Origin: Microbacterium sp.
GTDB taxonomy: Bacteria; Actinomycetota; Actinomycetes; Actinomycetales; Microbacteriaceae
Direction: 5' to 3'
Length of the DNA: 13,652 nucleotides
NCBI GenBank assembly: GCA_031286555.1
Contig: JAITUD010000220.1
Coordinates: 1 to 13,652 of the forward strand
A program made the translations under genes and the position numbers. Each line of letters starts with the position of its first letter. Position 1 is the stretch's first letter. The notes under the pieces were generated by a model. The model ran no database searches. It was not told the origin of the DNA and saw only the letters and a list, made by a program, of their open reading frames with translations. Positions 1 through 5,564 of this stretch are shown here, one piece after another.

Positions 1-271
1 CGAGCCGGTCTGGGCGATCGGCTCCGGCCAGGCGGCCACGCCGGCGCAGGCGCAGGAGGTCTGCCAGGCGCTCCGCCAGGTGATCGCCCGTGTTCTCGAC
101 GAGGATGCCGCGGCGCGCACGCGCGTGCTGTACGGCGGCAGCGTGAAGTCCGGGAACATCGCGAGTTTCATGCGCGAGCCCGACGTCGACGGCGCCCTGG
201 TGGGCGGCGCGAGCCTCGTCGTGGACGAGTTCGCGGCGATCATCCGGTTCGAGAAGCACGTCGGCGTCTGA
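1..271 (+). CDS. tpiA: Triosephosphate isomerase, C-terminal part (5' end outside window)
   Basis: Triosephosphate isomerase interconverts dihydroxyacetone phosphate and glyceraldehyde-3-phosphate in glycolysis, in the cytoplasm. The reading frame is open from base 2 and gives about 89 residues up to the TGA at 269-271. It begins with EPVWAIGSG, which matches the family signature (A)YEPVWAIGTG; the first visible Glu is the catalytic base. Further on, YGGSVKSGN and ALVGGASL match the phosphate-binding loops near the C-terminus of the barrel. The N-terminal two thirds lie before the window. The gene ends normally and is followed 84 bases later by secG, with a TATAAT box between them. No clear terminator was seen after it, so some read-through into secG is possible. 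Identification is very secure. Confidence 0.96.
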   Translation, partial: EPVWAIGSGQAATPAQAQEVCQALRQVIARVLDEDAAARTRVLYGGSVKSGNIASFMREPDVDGALVGGASLVVDEFAAIIRFEKHVGV

Positions 272-304
272 GCGGCGCAACCGGGCCCTGAACCGGCGAC
301 CCCG

Positions 305-310
305 TATAAT
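305..310 (+). promoter_or_regulatory. Putative -10 box upstream of secG-rbpA
   Basis: An exact TATAAT stands 45 bases before the secG start codon in an otherwise GC-rich spacer. No good -35 hexamer is visible at 16-18 bases upstream, so the match is to the -10 consensus only. A small hairpin (GGCC-rich arms 323-327 and 332-336) follows in the presumed leader. Confidence 0.5.
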
Positions 311-355
311 CGACAGTCATGTGGGCCGTTCGGCCCCGGTGAAAGGCTTCTACCC

Positions 356-604
356 GTGCAGGTTCTCGAGTTCGTGCTGCAGGTGCTGCTGGGCATCAGC
401 AGCGTTCTGCTGACTCTTCTCATCCTTCTCCACAAGGGCCGCGGTGGCGGTCTGTCCGACATGTTCGGCGGCGGCATGACCGCGGCCGTCGGCTCGTCGG
501 GCCTCGCGGAGCGCAACCTCAACCGGTTCACGATCGTGCTGGCCCTGGTGTGGTTCGTCTCGATCGTCGGCCTCGGCCTCATCACGAAGGTCGGGGTGGT
601 CTGA
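356..604 (+). CDS. secG: Preprotein translocase subunit SecG
   Basis: SecG is the small, non-essential helper subunit of the SecYEG protein-export channel in the cytoplasmic membrane. The 82-residue product has the family's usual size and plan: a first membrane helix (about residues 4-25), a short loop LLHKGRGGGLSDMFGGG, which is the family hallmark, and a second membrane helix (about residues 58-78). The start is GTG at 356, preceded by GAAAGG (341-346) at good spacing. The stop codon TGA (602-604) shares one base with the ATG of rbpA, so translation of the two is probably coupled. The neighbour upstream is tpiA, an arrangement I recall as common in actinobacteria. Confidence 0.95.
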   Translation: MQVLEFVLQVLLGISSVLLTLLILLHKGRGGGLSDMFGGGMTAAVGSSGLAERNLNRFTIVLALVWFVSIVGLGLITKVGVV

Positions 605-957
605 TGGCCACCGGCGGCAACGCGATCCGCGGCACCCGCGTCGGCTCCGGCCCGATGGGGGAGCAGGACCACGGCTACCACGCCGACCGCATCGCGGTCT
701 CGTACTGGGACGGCCTCGGAAACGAGACCGTGCGGTACTTCGCGGCGGGTCTGCCCGAGGAGGAGATCCCGGACATCATCGACCACCCGCACACCGGACT
801 TCCGGCCGGGCGCGACAAGCAGAATCCGCCGGAGCTGGCCAAGGCCGAGCCGTACAAGACGCACCTCGCCTATGTGAAGGAGCGTCGTACCGACGAAGCG
901 GCCGAGCAGCTTCTCGACGACGCGCTGACTCAGCTGCGCGAGCGCCGCGGTCAGTGA
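604..957 (+). CDS. rbpA: RNA polymerase-binding protein RbpA
   Basis: RbpA binds RNA polymerase and the principal sigma factor in actinobacteria and stabilises promoter complexes. The 117-residue product has the family plan: an N-terminal tail with the IRGTRVGS motif, a small beta-rich core (about residues 30-65), and a C-terminal helical sigma-interaction segment with KTHLAYVKERRTDEAAEQLL (compare THWDMLLERRSxEELEELL in other RbpA proteins). The ATG at 604 is preferred over an upstream in-frame GTG at 550, because it gives the family N-terminus and overlaps the secG stop by one base. The protein has no cysteine: where Streptomyces RbpA has its metal-binding Cys residues, this one reads DHPHTG. 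A perfect hairpin terminator follows 20 bases after the stop. Confidence 0.92.
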   Translation: MATGGNAIRGTRVGSGPMGEQDHGYHADRIAVSYWDGLGNETVRYFAAGLPEEEIPDIIDHPHTGLPAGRDKQNPPELAKAEPYKTHLAYVKERRTDEAAEQLLDDALTQLRERRGQ

Positions 958-976
958 GCCAGGCGAAGTGACGGAA

Positions 977-1011
977 CGCGACCCCCGGGACCTCGAGTCC
1001 CGGGGGTCGCG
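977..1011. terminator. Bidirectional intrinsic terminator between rbpA and the convergent exported-protein operon
   Basis: A perfect 15-base-pair inverted repeat (977-991 with 997-1011) encloses a 5-base loop. It lies between two convergent genes, after the rbpA stop (957) and before the stop of the minus-strand operon (1017), so it can serve both. There is no strong T-run, as is usual in GC-rich actinobacteria. Confidence 0.85.
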
Positions 1012-1016
1012 TCGTC

Positions 1017-1514
1017 TCACGTGCAGCTGCTGCCCAGACCGAGCAGGATGACGTTCAGCGTGAACGACCGCGGCGTCGCGTACCAGGAGGTGCCCGGATA
1101 GCCGGTCTGGATGCTGATCGCGTAGGTGCCGCCGAGCAGATCGGTGAGGTTCAGCAGGCTGAGCAGCTTGGCGGTGTCGTACGTCGCCGTGTAGGTGTAG
1201 ACGCCGCCGTTCTGGCTCGCGAGCTGGATCTGCCCGGTGTCGCGGGCGGTGGTCCCGTTCTTGGTGATGTCGACCCGCTGGTTCGCGAGCGGGAGCGTCG
1301 AGGACCAGGTGAGTTTGAAGTTCTGCAGCCCGACGATGATCACGCTGGCGGGTACGCATGTCGCGCTCGTCGGGGTCGTCGGTGCGGAGACCGTCGTGAC
1401 CGTCGTCGCGCTCGACTGATCCTGGGTCCACGCCGCCTCGACCGGAGCGGCGAGGGGCAGCGCGCCCAGCAGACAGAGGGCGCCCAGTGCGGCGAGGGCT
1501 CCGCGTCGTCTCAC
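1017..1514 (-). CDS. Small exported protein with SipW-type cleavage-region motif
   Basis: Last gene of the exported-protein operon, 165 residues. The N-terminus is a signal peptide: RRR, then a hydrophobic stretch (about residues 6-23) ending PVEAAWTQDQSSAT. The AAW[TN]-acidic/Gln pattern matches the two camelysin-like proteins upstream (AAWTDEENAAST, AAWNDSEFAKST), so the same dedicated signal peptidase probably cuts it. The mature part is Thr/Ser/Val-rich and predicted beta-structured, with two cysteines, one near its start (SATCVP) and one at the very end (SSCT). The GTG start at 1514 overlaps the TGA of the peptidase gene (GTGA) and has a strong Shine-Dalgarno GGAGGGAGG (1519-1527). An open frame continues upstream to 2276 but is a shadow of the peptidase gene. 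Function unknown; a surface-matrix or fibre component is an inference. Confidence 0.72.
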   Translation of the reverse strand: MRRRGALAALGALCLLGALPLAAPVEAAWTQDQSSATTVTTVSAPTTPTSATCVPASVIIVGLQNFKLTWSSTLPLANQRVDITKNGTTARDTGQIQLASQNGGVYTYTATYDTAKLLSLLNLTDLLGGTYAISIQTGYPGTSWYATPRSFTLNVILLGLGSSCT

Positions 1515-2698
1515 GGCGCCTCCCTCCGCCGACGCGCGATCAGCGCGATGCCGAGGCCGACGAGCACTGCGGCGGGGGCGAGGAGGAACGCGAAGGACGC
1601 CCCACCGGTGGCGGGCAGCCCTGCGGACCCGCCCAGGGTCTCCTCGGTCGCGGTCTGCGCCGCCGTGGCCCGGACGGTCAGCGTGGCGGTGCCCGACGGC
1701 GCATCGTGAACGGTCGCGGTGAGGAAGACGCGCAGATGGACGGTGTCCGGCGTAGGGGTGCGCACGAGCCGTTGCCTCGTGCCGCCCAGAGCGAGCGCAG
1801 CGGATCCGGCGAGCACGCGCGCGGTTCCCGCGCAGCCGTTCGCGGTCCAGGGGGTGTCGCAGCTGCGCACCTCCGCGTTGAGCTGCAGGTGCGGATCTCC
1901 CTGGCCGCTGAGGTCGACGGTCAGCGCGCCGTCGTCGGGGGCGGTCCCGGCATCGACGTCGAGATCCCATATCAGGGGTTCGGTGGCATCCAGCAGATAG
2001 GTGCTTCCCGGGGACAGGCTGGAGCGGATGCTGACGATCCCCGCGGCGGACGCCGGTGGTGCGGGTACGACCGCCGTTCCTGCGGCGGTGAGGATGGCGA
2101 CGGCGGAGAGCAGTCCCGCCGTGCGCCGTCCGCTGCGGGTGGTCGGCTCCTCGACGTCCGGCGGTGCGATCTCTCCGGGCTCTGCGCCGCGCCGGCGGCG
2201 GGGCCAGAACGCCCAGGTGACCAGCGCTGCGGCGGCCAGGGTGATCGTGCCGAGCACCCACGGGTTTCCGAACCACACGATGACGTAGGCGAGGTGGGGA
2301 ACGGAGCCGAGCACGATCCGGGCATCCGTGATGGTGTACGGCGCGGGGTCGTCGGTCTCGTTCGCGTCACCCCGCAGCGTGACCACGCGCTGAGTGTCCG
2401 ACCCGCCGGGGGAGATGCTCGTGATGCGATGGGTCACCGGCAGCGTGCCTGCGCGATCGACCGTGACGATGTCGCCGACCTCGAGCTCGGATGCAGGCAC
2501 CTTCTGCACCAGCGCCACCGACCCGGCCGGAATCGTCGGGGACATCGATCCTGTCTTGAACATGATGAGCGAGTAGCCGCCCGTGAACGCGAGCAGCGTC
2601 AGCACGATGCACACGACGCCGCCGAGGGCGGCGAGCGTCAGCAGGATCTCGCGGATCCAGCGCCCCGTGCGGGCGAGACCTCGTGCAGTGGTGCCCAC
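1511..2698 (-). CDS. SipW/ER-type signal peptidase I fused to an LPXTG-anchored extracellular domain
   Basis: 395 residues, about twice the usual length of this peptidase family. Residues 17-40 are a membrane helix. The peptidase domain carries the Ser box TGSMSPT (nucleophile S51), the box THRI with His90 in place of the bacterial Lys (the ER/SipW type), and GDANETDD (D111, D117). A second helix spans about 137-165 and is followed by RRRR. A signal-like hydrophobic segment (about 194-213) ends in ASAAG. Then come a beta-rich extracellular domain (about 220-357) with two Cys (C280, C289), the sorting motif LPATG (361-365), a third strong membrane helix (about 368-388) and the tail RRRRE. The last three elements form a classic sortase signal. 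The GTG start at 2698 lies three bases after the previous stop. No good internal start separates the halves. It probably processes the exported proteins of this operon. Confidence 0.85.
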   Translation of the reverse strand: MGTTARGLARTGRWIREILLTLAALGGVVCIVLTLLAFTGGYSLIMFKTGSMSPTIPAGSVALVQKVPASELEVGDIVTVDRAGTLPVTHRITSISPGGSDTQRVVTLRGDANETDDPAPYTITDARIVLGSVPHLAYVIVWFGNPWVLGTITLAAAALVTWAFWPRRRRGAEPGEIAPPDVEEPTTRSGRRTAGLLSAVAILTAAGTAVVPAPPASAAGIVSIRSSLSPGSTYLLDATEPLIWDLDVDAGTAPDDGALTVDLSGQGDPHLQLNAEVRSCDTPWTANGCAGTARVLAGSAALALGGTRQRLVRTPTPDTVHLRVFLTATVHDAPSGTATLTVRATAAQTATEETLGGSAGLPATGGASFAFLLAPAAVLVGLGIALIARRRREAP

Positions 2699-2701
2699 GG
2701 C

Positions 2702-3349
2702 TCAGCCCGTCGTCCCGGTGAACGTCCACATCGGGGTGACCGTGCCGCCCTGCGCGGTCGTGGGTGCGGTGCTCGGCAGCGTCAGGATCACGCAGTAGGT
2801 CACGGTGTTCGCGCCGCCGCCTGTCAGCGTGGCCGGGGGCAGCTGGGCGGAGGTCGGCACGGTGAGCAGCGGCAGAGCCGTGCCCCCCGTCGTCGTCGGT
2901 GTGCAGTCCGTCGTCTGCGCGACGGGGACGACTCGCGCTGTCAGAGCATCGCGCAGAGCCTGATCCGCGGCCGCCGTCGCCGGCGGGGCGAGCGTGATCC
3001 CCGAGAGCGTCACCGTACCGCCGAGGGTGCCCGACGTCTTGATCTGGATCCAGCCCGCCTTGCTCACCCCGGGGTAGAGCCCGGTCGCGTCCAGCCCGAG
3101 CCGGGCGGCGTTGCCGCTGCCGTGCGACGCGAACGCATCATCCCTGGTCTGCGAGACGAGTGAGAACGTCCCGGCCTGCACCGTGGATGCGGCATTCTCC
3201 TCGTCCGTCCACGCCGCGAGCGTCGCGGCCATGCCGATGCCGAGCACGAGTCCGCCCGCGAGGACCGCACGGATCCGCATCAGCACTATGCGTCGTCTGT
3301 CGTGCGCCCCGCGTCGGGACCGTGCCTCTACTGCGACACGGCGTTCCAT
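2702..3349 (-). CDS. Camelysin/TasA-like exported protein with SipW-type signal peptide
   Basis: 215 residues from the ATG at 3349. The N-terminal signal has an arginine-rich segment (DRRR), then AVLAGGLVLGIGMAATLAAW (about residues 28-47) followed by TDEENAAST. This matches the alternate, SipW-recognised signal peptide class of TasA, camelysin and related actinobacterial proteins. The mature part is Thr/Gly/Ala-rich, predicted beta-sheet, with two cysteines (TTDCTP and VTYCVI). No HExxH metalloprotease motif is present. The start is uncertain. The ATG at 3349 overlaps the upstream gene by 22 bases but keeps a DRRR segment like its paralogue, whereas the ATG at 3280 would give a shorter signal. 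It is very close to the peptidase gene downstream, so the two form one operon. A structural fibre or biofilm-matrix role is inferred from the family. Confidence 0.8.
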   Translation of the reverse strand: MERRVAVEARSRRGAHDRRRIVLMRIRAVLAGGLVLGIGMAATLAAWTDEENAASTVQAGTFSLVSQTRDDAFASHGSGNAARLGLDATGLYPGVSKAGWIQIKTSGTLGGTVTLSGITLAPPATAAADQALRDALTARVVPVAQTTDCTPTTTGGTALPLLTVPTSAQLPPATLTGGGANTVTYCVILTLPSTAPTTAQGGTVTPMWTFTGTTG

Positions 3350-3882
3350 TGCCACACGACTTCGCCCGTCGCGCCCTGTGTCAGCGCTCCGGCCGTGACC
3401 TGCAGGCAGAGGTTGACCGTGTCACCAGGCTGCATCGTCGTGGGCACCGTGGTGCCTGCCGCGAACGCGGCGGCGTCGCATCCGAAGGTCGTGGTCGCGA
3501 CGGAGGCGAAGGTGAGCGCACCGGTGAGGGCGGCCGGAACCACCGGGTCCGTCGCGGTGACATCCGCGGCCGAGGAACCGGTCAGCTTGAGCGCGAAAGG
3601 CGCGTACACGACATCATCGGGGCTGAGGTTGTCGAAGCCCGTCGAGAAGGTCAGCGCCGCGGCGCCGGCCTCCGACGCATGGTCGGCGAAGTCGGTGCCG
3701 TTCGTCGAGCCCTGGAACACGAACGAGCCGGCGGTGAACGTCGACTTGGCGAACTCGGAGTCGTTCCAGGCGGCGAGCGTGACGGCGGCGCCGACTCCCA
3801 GCACCAGTCCTCCCGCGAGTACTGCCGTGATCTTCCTGCGCCGGTCCGTCGACAACGCACCGGATGTCAGATTCTTCATCAT
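3328..3882 (-). CDS. Camelysin/TasA-like exported protein with SipW-type signal peptide (first gene of operon)
   Basis: 184 residues. The signal has an N-region with DRRRK, then AVLAGGLVLGVGAAVTLAAW (about residues 20-39) followed by NDSEFAKST. This closely matches the paralogue downstream and the family of SipW-processed proteins (the actinobacterial 'alternate signal-mediated exported protein' group). The mature part is rich in Thr, Ala, Val and Phe, predicted beta-structured, with two cysteines (FGCDAA and VNLCLQV). The segment around the second cysteine, TVNLC, resembles TVTYC in the paralogue, so the two probably arose by duplication. The ATG at 3882 (a second ATG follows at once) sits behind a GAGAGGGG ribosome site. 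A promoter (3946-3974) and a small palindrome lie upstream. Probably secreted; the protein family in Bacillus forms matrix fibres, but a protease role is not supported by any motif here. Confidence 0.85.
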   Translation of the reverse strand: MMKNLTSGALSTDRRRKITAVLAGGLVLGVGAAVTLAAWNDSEFAKSTFTAGSFVFQGSTNGTDFADHASEAGAAALTFSTGFDNLSPDDVVYAPFALKLTGSSAADVTATDPVVPAALTGALTFASVATTTFGCDAAAFAAGTTVPTTMQPGDTVNLCLQVTAGALTQGATGEVVWQWNAVSQ

Positions 3883-3920
3883 CCACCCCTCTCGGTGATC
3901 CGCGACCTCCCTCGCGGGTC

Positions 3921-3936
3921 CGGACGACCACGTCCG
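3921..3936. promoter_or_regulatory. Small palindrome at the predicted transcription start of the exported-protein operon
   Basis: CGGACG and CGTCCG (6-base arms) flank the 4-base centre ACCA. A further half-site CGGACGA occurs at 3961-3967, inside the promoter spacer. Position at the predicted start suits a repressor operator or a leader hairpin; no regulator can be named. Confidence 0.3.
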
Positions 3937-3945
3937 AACAGCTGA

Positions 3946-3974
3946 AGCCTAGTGGCGCATCGGACGAATGCCAA
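3946..3974 (-). promoter_or_regulatory. Promoter of the exported-protein operon
   Basis: On the minus strand a TTGGCA -35 box (3969-3974) and a TAGGCT -10 box (3946-3951) are separated by exactly 17 bases. The predicted transcript starts near 3938, giving a leader of about 55 bases. Only the last third of the HEVGH-protein gene and its stop lie further upstream. Matches are by eye, without experimental support. Confidence 0.55.
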
Positions 3975-4011
3975 TGGTTTGGTATCCCATCCTGAGAGGC
4001 TGCGCTGGCGC

Positions 4012-5205
4012 TCAGCGGCAGGTCTTCGCGGCCTGCTGCAGGCTCTTCGGCGGGGTGCCGTAGTTGTTCGCACCGGAGTCGTACGCGTCGTAGCCCCAGC
4101 TCATCGCCCAGGCGGTGGCCCACTGCTCGTTCGCGTGCTCGTTCTCCCAGTCGAACTTCTCGTAGCACTTCGCCGAGATGGAGTGGCCGACCTCGTGCGC
4201 GACCAGGGCCTTGGTCCACTCCGCCGGCCAGTAGCGCGCGATGGAGTTCGTGAGCGTGATGTGGGAAGTGCCGCCGTCGTTCGCATCCCAGGTCGCCGTG
4301 CCCGCGCCGGACTGGCCGGCTCCCTGCCCGAGCAGCCGGTCCGTCCAGACGAACTCGAGCAGCACCCCGCCGGAGATGGACCGCGCGTACGCCTCGACCT
4401 TGCGGCGCGTCTCGTAGAGCGGACCCGCCTTGGCGGCCAGCTCGGACTTGGCGGATGCTCGCACCGCGGTGACGGCCTTGTCGAGCCGGAGCATGCCGTC
4501 GGAGGCGCTCTCGTCGAGGCGGCTGCCCGCGGACTTCACCTCGTCGGCGGCCTTGCGAAGCTCGATGACGGGTGCGAAACGCGAGTCGACCGACGTCTTC
4601 TCTATCGCGGGGACCGCTGCGTGCGCGGCGTCGAGGATGCGCCCGCCCAGGGCGTCGAGGTCGCCGACCGAGTCGCTCAGAGATCTTGCGGCGTCGTCCT
4701 GATCGGCGGTGCGGTCCTCGAGCGCCGTCGTGCGGTCGCGCAGATCGGATGCCTGCAGGAACAGCTCCCAGGGCATCAGCGGCTTCTTCTGGGGTTCGCG
4801 CGGGGGATCGAGCCCGATCCGTCCGGCATCCGCGAGGTCCGTCGCGAGTCCTTCGGCCGCTGCGGCCAGCGACGCCCGGTTCTCGGAACTGAGGAGCTCC
4901 GGGGCGCTGACCCCCTCCAGCGCCTTGGCGGCGGCGGTGCGCTTGTCGGCGCTGTCCATCGTGGCGATCAGAGTCGCGGTCGCCGGTGCGGCGCTGACGC
5001 GCGCGTGCAGGAAGGCGTCGTTCGCGTCGTCGTAGGAGAGGTTCGCCCACAGCTGCACGCCGGCGACGATCAGCCCCGTGGCGACGACGGCCCCGGAGAC
5101 CCACAGCCAAGTGCGCCGACGCGCCGGCGCAGCGGGCTCCACCTCGAGAACGGGCGGTGTCTCCATCGGCGCCGACTCCGCGGCATCCGGCACGAACTCG
5201 TCCAT
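4012..5205 (-). CDS. Membrane-anchored protein with HEVGH metallopeptidase-like C-terminal domain
   Basis: 397 residues from the ATG at 5205. Residues 1-31 are acidic/Pro-rich then ARRR; a membrane helix follows (about 33-53). Residues about 58-270 are Ala/Asp/Leu-rich and look largely helical, perhaps coiled-coil. The C-terminal domain carries ALVAHEVGHSIS, with the zinc-protease pattern HExxH at 337-341. NEQWATAW follows, in which E360 lies 19 residues after the second His, a distance close to that of the third zinc ligand in thermolysin-type enzymes. Two cysteines (C347, C396) could pair. The catalytic part would face outward. I do not recognise a named family. A start at 5244 would lie inside the hairpin and is less likely. 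It ends 38 bases before the -10 region of the exported-protein operon, transcribed the same way. Substrate unknown; a role in surface-protein processing is only suggested by position. Confidence 0.72.
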   Translation of the reverse strand: MDEFVPDAAESAPMETPPVLEVEPAAPARRRTWLWVSGAVVATGLIVAGVQLWANLSYDDANDAFLHARVSAAPATATLIATMDSADKRTAAAKALEGVSAPELLSSENRASLAAAAEGLATDLADAGRIGLDPPREPQKKPLMPWELFLQASDLRDRTTALEDRTADQDDAARSLSDSVGDLDALGGRILDAAHAAVPAIEKTSVDSRFAPVIELRKAADEVKSAGSRLDESASDGMLRLDKAVTAVRASAKSELAAKAGPLYETRRKVEAYARSISGGVLLEFVWTDRLLGQGAGQSGAGTATWDANDGGTSHITLTNSIARYWPAEWTKALVAHEVGHSISAKCYEKFDWENEHANEQWATAWAMSWGYDAYDSGANNYGTPPKSLQQAAKTCR

Positions 5206-5228
5206 GGCGAGATCATCCCACGGGCAGA

Positions 5229-5265
5229 CGCGAAAGGCCCCCACGAGCAGTGGGGGCCTTTCGCG
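5229..5265 (-). terminator. Strong hairpin, probable terminator of tRNA-Gly
   Basis: A perfect 16-base-pair stem (5229-5244 with 5250-5265) with loop GAGCA begins two bases beyond the CCA end of the minus-strand tRNA-Gly. There is no T-run. It also occupies most of the space in front of the HEVGH-protein gene, whose start codon is 23 bases further on. Confidence 0.75.
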
Positions 5266-5267
5266 CT

Positions 5268-5341
5268 TGGAGGGGATGACGGGAATCGAACCCGCGTAAT
5301 CAGTTTGGAAGACTGAGGCTCTACCATTGAGCTACATCCCC
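5268..5341 (-). tRNA. tRNA-Gly (anticodon TCC), CCA encoded
   Basis: The minus strand folds as a tRNA. The acceptor arm GGGGATG (5335-5341) pairs with CATCCCC (5272-5278), and discriminator T is followed by an encoded CCA (5268-5270). The D-loop reads TAGCTCAATGGTAGAGC. The anticodon loop CTTCCAA (5305-5311) gives anticodon TCC at 5307-5309. The T-arm GCGGGTTCGATTCCCGT is canonical. It reads GGA (and possibly GGG) glycine codons. A possible -10 box, TATGCT on the minus strand, lies at 5356-5361. Confidence 0.96.
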
Positions 5342-5427
5342 GGACCGGCTTCACAAGCATAGCGGACGGATCGAGTGCTCCTGTCCGTTAGACTCGTGGA
5401 GGCCGTTCCCGCGTGTGCGGGTGTTAC

Positions 5428-5504
5428 CGGGGCGTAGCTCAGCTTGGTAGAGCGCCCGCTTTGGGAGCGGGAGGTCGCAGGTTCAAATCCTGTCGCCCCG
5501 ACCA
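5428..5504 (+). tRNA. tRNA-Pro (anticodon TGG), CCA encoded
   Basis: The acceptor arm CGGGGCG (5428-5434) pairs with CGCCCCG (5494-5500); discriminator A and an encoded CCA end at 5504. The D-loop is TAGCTCAGCTTGGTAGAGC. The anticodon stem CCCGC/GCGGG holds loop TTTGGGA (5460-5466), with anticodon TGG at 5462-5464. The T-arm GCAGGTTCAAATCCTGT is canonical. It reads CCA (and possibly other) proline codons. A TAGACT box at 5389-5394 could be its -10 element. tig starts only 60 bases downstream. Confidence 0.96.
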
Positions 5505-5523
5505 CGGCCCCCGATACTCACGG

Positions 5524-5540
5524 CCGCGCCTTGGGCGCGG
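5524..5540 (+). terminator. Small hairpin between tRNA-Pro and tig
   Basis: CCGCGCC and GGCGCGG form a perfect 7-base-pair stem around a 3-base loop, ending seven bases before the AAGGAG ribosome site of tig. It could be a weak terminator or attenuator after tRNA-Pro, a processing signal, or a leader structure of the tig message. Confidence 0.45.
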
Positions 5541-5564
5541 AAATCACAAGGAGAACGAACCAGC

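Noticed and set aside
1515..2276. Upstream extension of the small exported protein's frame
   Set aside because: Arg-rich, out-of-frame shadow of the peptidase gene. The GTG at 1514 with a strong ribosome site and a signal peptide is the sensible start.
1487..3163. A 558-codon open frame on the plus strand opposite the exported-protein operon
   Set aside because: Arg/Gly-rich composition without any recognisable motif. The minus-strand frames there carry clear signal peptides, catalytic motifs and coupled starts.
2702..3882. The camelysin-like proteins as active metalloproteases
   Set aside because: Neither has an HExxH or other visible metal-protease motif; similarity is to the signal peptide and general fold class only.
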